Shown one piece after another: positions 51,890-57,337 of a DNA stretch of 57,337 nucleotides (its first letter is position 1; the number at the start of each line of letters is the position of its first letter). This DNA comes from Bacillus sp. IITD106. Its GTDB lineage: Bacteria > Bacillota > Bacilli > Bacillales > Bacillaceae_C. The stretch spans positions 1-57,337 of the forward strand of contig NZ_JAIAZY010000029.1 in the NCBI RefSeq assembly GCF_019459225.1. The letters run 5' to 3'. The notes under the pieces are model-generated. The model made no database searches. It was not told the origin of the DNA and worked only from the letters and a program-made list of their open reading frames with translations. The position numbers were made by a program, and so were the translations under genes.

Positions 51890-51919
51890 AGGCTGACCAA
51901 ATAATTGGTCGGCTTTTTT
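51890..51919 (+). terminator. Terminator in the tail-lysis interval
   Basis: GCTGACCA pairs with TGGTCGGC around AATAAT and runs into TTTTTT. Confidence 0.8.
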
Positions 51920-51934
51920 ATTGGGGGTGAGACC

Positions 51935-52009
51935 ATGATAAAAATAGGTAATCTTTACATCGATGAAAAAGGAAATGTAAAGTTTAAGGGCAATCTGAAA
52001 AAGGGTTGA
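51935..52009 (+). CDS. Very short ORF, XkdX-like position
   Basis: 24 residues (MIKIGNLYIDEKGNVKFKGNLKKG) with GGGGGTGAG ahead of the ATG. XkdX-type peptides occur at this spot in related prophages, but at this length the assignment is uncertain. No other feature is seen between 52010 and 52079. Confidence 0.4.
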   Translation: MIKIGNLYIDEKGNVKFKGNLKKG

Positions 52010-52079
52010 TATTTAGTCATTTTTTGAATAAGAAGGATTTCCTCTCTTTATGCCGAATATGGGACTAAAGGAGGGGGAA

Positions 52080-52361
52080 ATGTTGGAATCAAAATTGAAA
52101 AAGTTGTTTGAAGATGACCCATCTTTTGGAACGGATTCAATTGGCTTTGACAATGGCTTCATGGTAAATGAGCAAGGAGATTTAGTAGACTACATGATAT
52201 TAGAGTATGCTGATAGATTCGACGTCTACCTTAACCTTTATGATGAAGAGGAACCACCTTACAGAAATATCCTAGTAAAAGGGTCATCGAGAAAAAAGGA
52301 AATCGCACAAAGAATTGCGGTAAGAAAGTTAAATAAGGAAGCGTATAAGCATCTCAATTGA
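52080..52361 (+). CDS. Hypothetical phage protein
   Basis: 93 residues from the ATG at 52080, with AAAGGAGGGGG directly ahead (LESKLKKLFEDDPSFGTDSIGFDNGFMVNEQGDLVDYMILEYADRFDVYLNLYDEEEPPYRNILVKG). A compact alpha-beta protein with a basic C-terminal helix. No family recognised. Confidence 0.6.
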   Translation: MLESKLKKLFEDDPSFGTDSIGFDNGFMVNEQGDLVDYMILEYADRFDVYLNLYDEEEPPYRNILVKGSSRKKEIAQRIAVRKLNKEAYKHLN

Positions 52362-52372
52362 GGTGCTTTTTA
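52347..52372 (+). terminator. Terminator overlapping the end of the previous gene
   Basis: AAGCATCTC pairs with GAGGTGCTT around AATT and TTT follows. It precedes the lysis genes. Confidence 0.6.
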
Positions 52373-52403
52373 TATTTGTAGAGATATGGGGAGGGGGTCA
52401 AGA

Positions 52404-52673
52404 ATGGAGGCTACAGAAATGGATATCTGGAAAGATACCGTCCAGAAGGATATTGACAACGTTAAACTGCAGCAAGAACTCATGAAAAAGGACATTTCCG
52501 ATTTACAGAAAAAAGAAGCCTTGCAAGACCAGCAGATTGATAGTATTAAAGAATCCTTGAAAGATATTAAAGAGGATACCAAATGGTTACGGAGAGCCAT
52601 CACAAACGCATTAATTGTTGCGATTATTGGTGGAGCTGTAGCCATTTTTTATGCAGCTATTAAAAATTTTTAG
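52404..52673 (+). CDS. xhlA: XhlA-like haemolysin/holin-associated protein
   Basis: 89 residues: a charged coiled coil (WKDTVQKDIDNVKLQQELMKKDISDLQKKEALQDQQIDSIKESLKDI) followed by a C-terminal membrane helix (AITNALIVAIIGGAVAIFYAAI), the XhlA layout of PBSX. It assists holin-dependent lysis. GGGAGGGGG lies ahead of the ATG at 52404. Confidence 0.9.
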   Translation: MEATEMDIWKDTVQKDIDNVKLQQELMKKDISDLQKKEALQDQQIDSIKESLKDIKEDTKWLRRAITNALIVAIIGGAVAIFYAAIKNF

Positions 52674-52685
52674 GAGATGATTACA

Positions 52686-52976
52686 TTGAAAATCAACTGG
52701 AAAGTACGTTTTAAAAATCCAATTTTCATCGCACAAATTATATTAGCGGCATTAACCCCACTACTAGCTTACGTAGGACTATCCTTTGCAGATTTAACCA
52801 CATGGTGGACATTGTGGGATTTATTTGTCCAAGCATATAGCAATCCATATTTGCTCGCATTAATCGTTATCAGCGTGTTTAATACGGTCACGGACCCAAC
52901 GGTAAAAGGTGTGGGAGATAGCAGACAGGCATTAAGGTACGAATATCCAAGGGATGATAGCAATTTTATCGAGTGA
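52686..52976 (+). CDS. Holin, phi LC3 family
   Basis: About 96 residues. The TTG at 52686 is chosen: it has AGGAG nine bases ahead and gives the typical family start MKINWKVRFKNPIF. Two membrane helices follow (FIAQIILAALTPLLAYVGLSF and PYLLALIVISVFNTVTDPTVKG), and the C-terminus keeps the GVGDSRQALRYEYP motif of this family. It permeabilises the membrane to release the amidase. Confidence 0.9.
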   Translation: MKINWKVRFKNPIFIAQIILAALTPLLAYVGLSFADLTTWWTLWDLFVQAYSNPYLLALIVISVFNTVTDPTVKGVGDSRQALRYEYPRDDSNFIE

Positions 52977-53005
52977 CGCAAAAAAAGCGTTGCTCTTTTT
53001 TTATT
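52971..53005 (+). terminator. Terminator-like hairpin between holin and amidase
   Basis: GAGTGACGC pairs with GCGTTGCTC (9 bp with G-U pairs) around seven A and is followed by seven T. Some read-through must reach the amidase gene, or that gene has its own promoter. Confidence 0.65.
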
Positions 53006-53030
53006 TTAAAAATTTGAGGAGGAATATTGA

Positions 53031-53831
53031 ATGGTTAAAATTTTTATTGACCCAGGGCATGGCGGTACAGATCCCGGAGCAGTCGGAAACGGATTAAAAG
53101 AAAAAGATTTAACATTAGCAATTTCTAAACGCATTGAAACAATCCTGAAAAATGAATATGAAGATGCTCAAGTTAAGCTAAGCCGTACTGGTGACCAAAC
53201 GCTATCACTTAAACAACGTACAGATATGGCAAATGCATGGAAAGCTGATTATATACTCTCTGTCCATATCAATGCTGGTGGCGGTGTAGGATTTGAGTCG
53301 TTTATTTATAACGGTACTTACAAATCAAAGCCAGCCACGAATAATAAGCGCAATGTCATTCACGATGAGATTATCAAAGCGACTGGATTTACAAATCGTG
53401 GTAAAAAAGAAGCCAACTATCACATGGTTCGTGAATCTAATATGCAAGGGTGTCTAACGGAATCAGGATTCATCGATAACGCAAAAGATGCAGCGCTATT
53501 AAAGCAATCTTCGTTCTTGGACAAAATAGCACGCGGCCACGCTTTAGGACTAGAAAAGGCATTAGGGTTAAAGAAAAAGGCAGCATCTAAACCACCTACC
53601 AAGCCTTCTACACCTCCTACAGTTACGACTACTGGAACTTTCCTAATCAGAGTTAAGGCAAAAGAATTGTGGTATTATAACAAACCGGACTGGAACGCAA
53701 AAAAAGCGACGGTTAAAAAAGGTGAAGTGTTTACAGTGGTGGACACGCTGACTGTAAATGGGTCGAAAATGTATAAGTTGAAATCAGGCAACTATATGAC
53801 TGCAAATCCGCAGTATGTAGAAAAAATATGA
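53031..53831 (+). CDS. N-acetylmuramoyl-L-alanine amidase (phage endolysin)
   Basis: The 266-residue protein has an N-terminal Amidase_3 domain: FIDPGHGGTDPGAVGNGLKEKDLTL (zinc His and Glu), LSVHINAGGG (second His) and CLTESGFIDN (catalytic Glu). A Pro/Thr linker follows (about residues 182-200), then a C-terminal SH3b-like wall-binding domain (FLIRVKAKELWYYNKPDWNAKKATVKKGEVFTVVD). It cleaves the amide between MurNAc and L-Ala of peptidoglycan at the end of the lytic cycle. There is no signal peptide, so export relies on the holin. Confidence 0.95.
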   Translation: MVKIFIDPGHGGTDPGAVGNGLKEKDLTLAISKRIETILKNEYEDAQVKLSRTGDQTLSLKQRTDMANAWKADYILSVHINAGGGVGFESFIYNGTYKSKPATNNKRNVIHDEIIKATGFTNRGKKEANYHMVRESNMQGCLTESGFIDNAKDAALLKQSSFLDKIARGHALGLEKALGLKKKAASKPPTKPSTPPTVTTTGTFLIRVKAKELWYYNKPDWNAKKATVKKGEVFTVVDTLTVNGSKMYKLKSGNYMTANPQYVEKI

Positions 53832-53878
53832 TATAATTAAAAAGAGAAGGTTTATAGCATCTTTCCTTCTCCCTTCAC

Positions 53879-53908
53879 AGCCCTCTTTCACGAGGGCTTT
53901 ATTTTTTG
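53879..53908 (+). terminator. Terminator of the late operon
   Basis: AGCCCTC pairs with GAGGGCT around TTTCAC, then TTATTTTTT. An additional GAGAAGG/CCTTCTC hairpin lies just upstream at 53844-53871. Confidence 0.85.
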
Positions 53909-53988
53909 TTCATAAAAACTTTATTAAACGCATATGATGGTTTTAAGTTCCTATATGGCTTTACTCCTTTGGATAGAGGTAAAGAGAG

Positions 53989-54020
53989 AAAGCCACCTCT
54001 GTAGGGGAGGGTGGCTTTTT
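53989..54020. terminator. Bidirectional terminator at the end of the cargo operon
   Basis: AAAGCCACC pairs with GGTGGCTTT, with T on the right end and, on the minus strand, after the 54026-54349 gene. It ends the leftward cargo operon head-on to the late operon. Confidence 0.75.
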
Positions 54021-54025
54021 CCTGT

Positions 54026-54349
54026 TTAAAATTCAATTGTGTAGTTGCTAACTTCGTCTTTTTCTTCATCATAATCGTAACTGACTTCGTAGCTGATGGT
54101 TTCAGGATTGCCGGACTTTGTGGCACTTGGTCCTAATTCATAAGGTCCTTCTCCACTTGCGATTAAATCCTTTAAACACTCTTCAAAATCGATATAATCA
54201 GCCTTCATGTTGGATTCGATGAAGTTGTAGAAGAATCTTAAATCAATTAGCTTTGTGCCATTGTAGTCAAATGGTGCGCCACTTTCGATTGCTATTCCCA
54301 TGTACTTTTCAACGATTGGATCTACACTTAATAAGATTTGTTTTTTCAT
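54026..54349 (-). CDS. Hypothetical cargo protein, 107 residues
   Basis: The acidic, soluble protein (LLSVDPIVEKYMGIAIESGAPFDYNGTKLIDLRFFYNFIESNMKADYIDFEECLKDLIASGEGPYELGP...) ends in a Tyr/Asp/Glu-rich beta tail. It is the second gene of the leftward operon that starts at 54565, whose promoter carries a cargo-type palindromic operator. The start at 54349 has a weak AGGATGG-like site. The function is unknown. Confidence 0.6.
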   Translation of the reverse strand: MKKQILLSVDPIVEKYMGIAIESGAPFDYNGTKLIDLRFFYNFIESNMKADYIDFEECLKDLIASGEGPYELGPSATKSGNPETISYEVSYDYDEEKDEVSNYTIEF

Positions 54350-54403
54350 TTTTTATCCATCCTTTTCATTTTTTAGTGCGGGAGGGCGAACCCTCCCTAG
54401 TTT

Positions 54404-54565
54404 TTAATACACTAGCTTAAATTCGTTATAATCGATGTCGTCCCAGCCTTGTTCGTTTAAAAACTCTTCTTCGTTAAATCCGATTGCTTCTAGTGCTTCA
54501 TCAACTGTCATGCTCCTGTTTGTTAAAACCTCACCGACTAAGACATCTTCGTACATTACTTTCAT
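54404..54565 (-). CDS. Hypothetical small acidic protein, 53 residues
   Basis: The ATG at 54565 has AGGAGGAA ahead on the minus strand. The peptide (KVMYEDVLVGEVLTNRSMTVDEALEAIGFNEEEFLNEQGWDDIDYNEFKLVY) is very acidic, a property seen in DNA-mimic and antitoxin-like peptides, though no family matches. It is first in the operon controlled by the palindrome at 54617-54638. Confidence 0.6.
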   Translation of the reverse strand: MKVMYEDVLVGEVLTNRSMTVDEALEAIGFNEEEFLNEQGWDDIDYNEFKLVY

Positions 54566-54615
54566 TTTCCATTCCTCCTAAATTTTATTTTTGCGTATCT
54601 CTGGTTGTTATTTTT

Positions 54616-54644
54616 ATTGTATATCATATGATATACAAAGTCAA
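54616..54644 (-). promoter_or_regulatory. Promoter with palindromic operator, cargo operon 2
   Basis: On the minus strand TTGACT (54644-54639), 17 bases, TACAAT (54621-54616). The spacer is filled by a perfect 22-bp palindrome at 54617-54638 with half site TGATATACAA. The same half-site sequence (TGATATAC) occurs in the promoter at 55645-55673. Confidence 0.75.
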
Positions 54645-54657
54645 TAACTATTTTTAA

Positions 54658-54801
54658 TTATTTTTCATTTTCTTCAATATATTTTCTAATCCATTGTCGC
54701 AATAATTCTGCGCGATTTACAGCGTTCTTTTCAACGGCTGCATTAAACTTTTCTAAATCTTCTTTTGAAATTCTAACGATAAAAGAACTATCATTTGCCA
54801 T
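54658..54801 (-). CDS. Ribbon-helix-helix DNA-binding protein
   Basis: 47 residues: an N-terminal strand SSFIVRISKEDLEKF, helix, turn VNRAEL and second helix LLRQWIRKYIEEN, the Arc/CopG-type ribbon-helix-helix pattern. Such dimers bind short palindromes in promoter spacers and usually repress their own operon. It is the third gene of the operon whose promoter carries the palindrome at 55646, and the same half sites control the next operon. It is therefore the best candidate repressor of both. Coupled to the AP2 gene by a TAATG overlap. Confidence 0.7.
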   Translation of the reverse strand: MANDSSFIVRISKEDLEKFNAAVEKNAVNRAELLRQWIRKYIEENEK

Positions 54802-55259
54802 TATTCATCATCCTCCAAATATGGTTTGTGGTATTTTTCTTCAGCTGCTTTTCTTGCGGCGATCGCATCCTCTTTATCATCAAAATACCCTAATGAAATT
54901 TGCTTGCCTTTAAAGCCGACATAGGCTCGCCATTTTTTTCGTGACTCTAACCAAATCACGCCTTTATGGCCACTTTTATTTGCGACGTGCAATTTTGCTT
55001 TTAATGCTGTTTTTCGAGTGCCATCTACACAATCAGTTTTTTCGTGCTGTCTTGCACCTTTGTCGCGCTTTTTAATTCGTTTGCACCCACAACTTTTATA
55101 ATAACCTGCCCTCAAACTTGGTCCTGGAACATAGGCAGGATTACCGCAAGAGCATTTGCATTCCCATAAAAGGTTGTTATATTTATCCCGTTTATAGCTT
55201 AATTTGATGACGGTTAAATCTCCAAATTGTTGCCCAGTTAAATCTATTCGTTTTGGCAT
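54801..55259 (-). CDS. AP2-domain DNA-binding protein with zinc-finger-like N-terminus
   Basis: 152 residues. The N-terminal half (DLTGQQFGDLTVIKLSYKRDKYNNLLWECKCSCGN ... KSCGCKR) contains five cysteines in a metal-binding arrangement. The C-terminal half (SGHKGVIWLESRKKWRAYVGFKGKQISLGYFDDKEDAIAARKAAEEKYHKPY) is a classical AP2 domain. In phages such domains are usually found in HNH homing endonucleases; here no HNH motif is present. It may be a regulator or a remnant of a homing endonuclease. Both neighbours overlap it by TAATG. Confidence 0.8.
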   Translation of the reverse strand: MPKRIDLTGQQFGDLTVIKLSYKRDKYNNLLWECKCSCGNPAYVPGPSLRAGYYKSCGCKRIKKRDKGARQHEKTDCVDGTRKTALKAKLHVANKSGHKGVIWLESRKKWRAYVGFKGKQISLGYFDDKEDAIAARKAAEEKYHKPYLEDDE

Positions 55260-55612
55260 TACGCAACTTCCTTTGTCCCCAAGAATTTCTTCTCACCATT
55301 TTCGACAACGTAGAAATCCATAATTTTAAATCCGCGCTCCACAAAATTGCAATAGATTGAAGTGTAGTCCTCTTTATTTAAGCCTTTATCTTCGCCAGTA
55401 ACTTTTGCTCCGTTCATTCTAACAACTTCATAAGTGCCGTTGTCTTTATTTCCCACGATTACCATTTTTAACTGAGTGTTTCTTGTTCTTTTTACTTCAA
55501 ACCAAGCTAATTTCATTGATTCTGATAAATATTCACTTGCTTTTCCGCCAAATCTTGAAGCGCCGTTCTTTGCAATTTCCCAAGCTTTTTTCATAACTAA
55601 TTTCTTCATCAT
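55259..55612 (-). CDS. Hypothetical protein of the cargo operon
   Basis: 117 residues. A basic helical N-terminus (MKKAWEIAKNGASRFGGKASEYLSESMKLAWFEVKR) is followed by a mixed region. Proteins beginning in this way are seen in several Firmicute phages and integrative elements, without known function. It is first in the operon under the palindromic operator at 55646. GGGGAGGAAAT lies before the ATG. Confidence 0.6.
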   Translation of the reverse strand: MMKKLVMKKAWEIAKNGASRFGGKASEYLSESMKLAWFEVKRTRNTQLKMVIVGNKDNGTYEVVRMNGAKVTGEDKGLNKEDYTSIYCNFVERGFKIMDFYVVENGEKKFLGTKEVA

Positions 55613-55644
55613 TTTTATTTCCTCCCCGTTTTCTTATTAATTAA

Positions 55645-55673
55645 AGTATATCAAATGATATACAATACGTCAA
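55645..55673 (-). promoter_or_regulatory. Promoter with palindromic operator, cargo operon 1
   Basis: On the minus strand TTGACG (55673-55668), 17 bases, TATACT (55650-55645). GTATATCA-AA-TGATATAC at 55646-55663 is a perfect inverted repeat that covers the -10 and spacer. Both half sites match those in the operator at 54617-54638. Confidence 0.75.
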
Positions 55674-55721
55674 TACCTTTTTATAAACTTTTTTAAATTT
55701 CTTTTCGACAAAATTTTACCA

Positions 55722-55751
55722 TTGCATAACAAACAAATGTTCGTATATAAT
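55722..55751 (+). promoter_or_regulatory. Promoter with LexA (SOS) box for the YolD gene
   Basis: TTGCAT (55722-55727), 18 bases, TATAAT (55746-55751). The spacer holds CAAACAAATGTTCG (55730-55743), which matches 12 of 14 positions of the Bacillus LexA box CGAACATATGTTCG. Confidence 0.65.
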
Positions 55752-55774
55752 AATCACAAAAAAGGAATGGTTAC

Positions 55775-56119
55775 ATGGACATCAAAAATATTAAAGATCG
55801 CGGAATGAAAAAATGGCGTGGCTTCATGTTGCCGGAACATATTGAGCATTTACAAGAAATGTACGAGGACTACGAAAAGGAAAAGAAGCCTATCCTTGAT
55901 GAATACCAACTTCGAGAAATTGATGAAAAGTTAGCAGCCGCACAAGAATTTAATTTGCCCGTCATTTTTGAATTGTGGATAGATGGATTTTTCGAAGATG
56001 CTGAAGGCAGGGTACATAATGTAGATAGTTTAAATAAAGTAGTCTGGATCACCGAATGGAATGGAGATTTGAAGAAGGTTAAGATGGATGATGTTGTGGG
56101 TGTGGAATTGAAGGATTAA
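55775..56119 (+). CDS. YolD-like protein
   Basis: The 114-residue protein begins IKDRGMKKWRGFMLPEHIEHLQEM, the YolD signature, and continues with a strand-rich middle (VIFELWIDGFFEDAEGRVHNVDSLNKVVWI). YolD proteins are usually encoded beside Y-family DNA polymerases (UvrX/YqjW) in SOS-induced operons of Bacillus and its prophages; no polymerase is present here. AAAGGAA lies ahead of the ATG. The LexA-type promoter supports damage control. Confidence 0.85.
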   Translation: MDIKNIKDRGMKKWRGFMLPEHIEHLQEMYEDYEKEKKPILDEYQLREIDEKLAAAQEFNLPVIFELWIDGFFEDAEGRVHNVDSLNKVVWITEWNGDLKKVKMDDVVGVELKD

Positions 56120-56183
56120 TGCCTTTATAATATTCTTATGATGTGTTTGAACACCAACTGATTAGTGTATTTGAACAAATTCT

Positions 56184-56227
56184 TGTGATATTTTTTAAAG
56201 TCATCAAAATATCACACAAATATCACA
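56184..56227. repeat. Candidate integrase arm-type sites, attR side
   Basis: AAATATCACA occurs at 56207-56216 and 56218-56227 with the same 11-bp period as near attL, and its complement TGTGATATTT lies at 56184-56193. They are about 110-155 bp inside the attR core. Confidence 0.65.
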
Positions 56228-56339
56228 GCGATTCAAAAATGCACAAAGTGCGGATAAGTATATTTGTGTTTTGTTCAAGAATAACCTTGTTACTAATGGT
56301 TAAAAAAGTAGGAAAAAGTTGCAATAAGTTGGATAAATT

Positions 56340-56357
56340 ATGGGCGGCATGATGTAA
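56340..56357. other. attR core
   Basis: This is an exact copy of the 18-bp attL core. It is followed by chromosomal sequence and the probable groESL terminator. Confidence 0.92.
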
Positions 56358-56440
56358 TTAGTTCCTCCAACCCTTGGTACGATTGGGTTTGTCGATAGCG
56401 GACTTTTATCATCAACAACATTTTAACAACATTCTTAAAA

Positions 56441-56482
56441 AAACATCCCTCATACAACCAATTGTATGGAGGATGTTTTTCT
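56441..56482 (+). terminator. Probable original groESL terminator
   Basis: AAACATCC-TCATACAA pairs with TTGTATG-AGGATGTTT (one internal mismatch) and T follows. It is the first terminator beyond attR and would have lain about 85 bases after groEL before the phage inserted. Confidence 0.75.
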
Positions 56483-56564
56483 TTAGTTTTTATGATCTTA
56501 ATTGTTGGTAGTTCACAGCCGACTTGATTTTTATCGGGTCCTATTAGAATTTTATCATTTATAT

Positions 56565-56890
56565 CTAAGGGTCGCCCGAATGGAAATGTAAATGATAATC
56601 CCTTCGGAAGTAGGCCCGTTTTTGTCCAAAGCCGAATGCACCATAAGTTTCATCAAAGCCTACGATTTTTGTTTTCGGTCTAGATTTAAGAATATGAACA
56701 AAGCCCTCAGCGGAACTAAATGTTGAATTGTTTATCCATATAAATAACCTTCCGCTATATTGAACTTTGTTAGGTTCAATTGTTACTACAAGCTCTTGTG
56801 CACTATCAAACTTGTTTGTTTTTTCGGCATATACATAGAAACAGTTGGAGAAGGAGAAAATTTTACATAAAGGACGGGTCTTTTGGCGGT
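56565..56890 (-). pseudogene. N-terminally truncated S41 peptidase remnant
   Basis: The minus-strand frame ending at 56565 reads FYVYAEKTNKFDSAQELVVTIEPN ... RLFIWINNSTFSSAEGFVHILKSRPKTKIVGFDETYGAFGFG. This holds the C-terminal catalytic region of tail-specific (S41) peptidases, with the nucleophile serine in STFSSAEGF. No start codon or N-terminal part is found, and the open frame fades near 56890. It is probably a decayed chromosomal gene downstream of groESL. Confidence 0.6.
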
Positions 56891-57179
56891 TCCATTTTTT
56901 AATTATGGTAAAATATAGATAGTTCTTGCTTTTAACTAGTTAGTAAAATGGTTAGGTTTTAACGGTGTAACCTAAGAAGAAGGCAATCCGCTTTATTAAT
57001 AGTATTCTAATTCTATTGATAGGTAGTTTATGAAATGTCAGGAAGATATATGATTTTTAAATTTATGTAAGCATGGCTGCTCGTTTATTTTCTGGTGGTA
57101 GCAATTTTGGATTTAAACATATAGTACTTTTTAAAAATATATACTTTTGGAAGGATAGAAAAGAGGAGGTTTCTATATC

Positions 57180-57337
57180 TTGAACACAAAATCCAAAACG
57201 GTAGGGTATTTACTTGCATTCTTTTTGGGTGGACTCGGAATCCATGCATTTTACTACAAAAGGTATGTGAGAGGGATCTTGTATCTAGTCTTCTGTTGGA
57301 CTTATATCCCGATTTTTTTAGGGTGGATTGATATGTT
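57180..57337 (+). CDS. TM2-domain membrane protein (partial, runs off the window)
   Basis: It begins at a TTG with AAGAGGAGG ahead. The visible part, TKSKTVGYLLAFFLGGLGIHAFYYKRYVRGILYLVFCWTYIPIFLGWIDM, is the two-helix TM2 domain with the characteristic GGLGxHxFY turn. The C-terminus is outside the window. No function is assigned to the family. The stretch 56891-57179 upstream holds no recognised gene. Confidence 0.85.
   Translation, partial: MNTKSKTVGYLLAFFLGGLGIHAFYYKRYVRGILYLVFCWTYIPIFLGWIDM

Noticed and set aside
16941-56339. Known anti-phage systems (restriction-modification, retron, CBASS, Gabija, Thoeris, diversity-generating retroelement)
   Set aside because: No methylase/endonuclease pair, reverse transcriptase, nucleotidyltransferase/effector pair, TIR or helicase genes of these systems were found in any frame.

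Overview
This window comes from a low-GC Gram-positive bacterium of the family Bacillaceae. The core gene order tsaE-tsaB-rimI-tsaD / ydiF-type ABC-F (opposite strand) / moaC-rex-tatA-tatC / ydiK-ydiL (opposite strand) / groES-groEL matches the ydiB-to-groEL segment of Bacillus subtilis. Ribosome binding sites are strong, GTG and TTG starts are frequent, and groESL carries a perfect CIRCE operator. The species cannot be told from the sequence alone.

Region 1 (1-4,650) is accessory sequence downstream of an rRNA/tRNA cluster that lies off the left edge. It holds a transcription terminator, a degenerate 5S-rRNA-like element with a second copy of that terminator, a 52-bp tandem repeat, and a DUF899 thioredoxin-like gene. 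It also holds a two-gene SDR/methyltransferase operon and a secreted NlpC/P60 protein whose catalytic Cys and His are both replaced. Region 2 (4,650-16,940) is the conserved core: initiator tRNA-fMet and tRNA-Asp, the t6A-tRNA modification genes, a DnaA-box cluster, MoaC, the redox repressor Rex, the TatA/TatC export pair, a frameshifted lipoprotein remnant and groESL.

Region 3 (16,923-56,357) is a complete-looking prophage of about 39.4 kb inserted into the 3' end of groEL. Its ends are marked by an 18-bp direct repeat that contains the last groEL codons and stop, so groEL stays intact. The order is classic for temperate siphoviruses related to PBSX, skin and SPP1: integrase, accessory genes, ImmA/ImmR-type repressor pair, Cro, antirepressor, YqaJ/RecT recombination, replication initiator with internal iterons, helicase loader, SSB, many small early genes, a sigma-like late regulator, terminases, portal, head, tail (with a -1 frameshift tail chaperone), XhlA, holin and amidase. 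A cargo block follows at the right end: two oppositely oriented operons controlled by matching palindromic operators, with a 47-residue ribbon-helix-helix protein as the likely repressor, and an SOS-type YolD gene next to attR.

The most unusual item is a structured RNA locus at 23,036-23,275 in the early operon. Four strong hairpins are followed by a tRNA-Leu-like body with good acceptor, D and T arms but an expanded region where the anticodon arm should be. Other points of note are the operator-matched cargo cassette, a candidate antisense membrane peptide between the early and late modules, and paired arm-type integrase sites at both prophage ends.

Region 4 (56,358-57,337) resumes the chromosome with the probable original groESL terminator, an N-terminally truncated S41 peptidase remnant and the start of a TM2-domain membrane protein that runs off the right edge.
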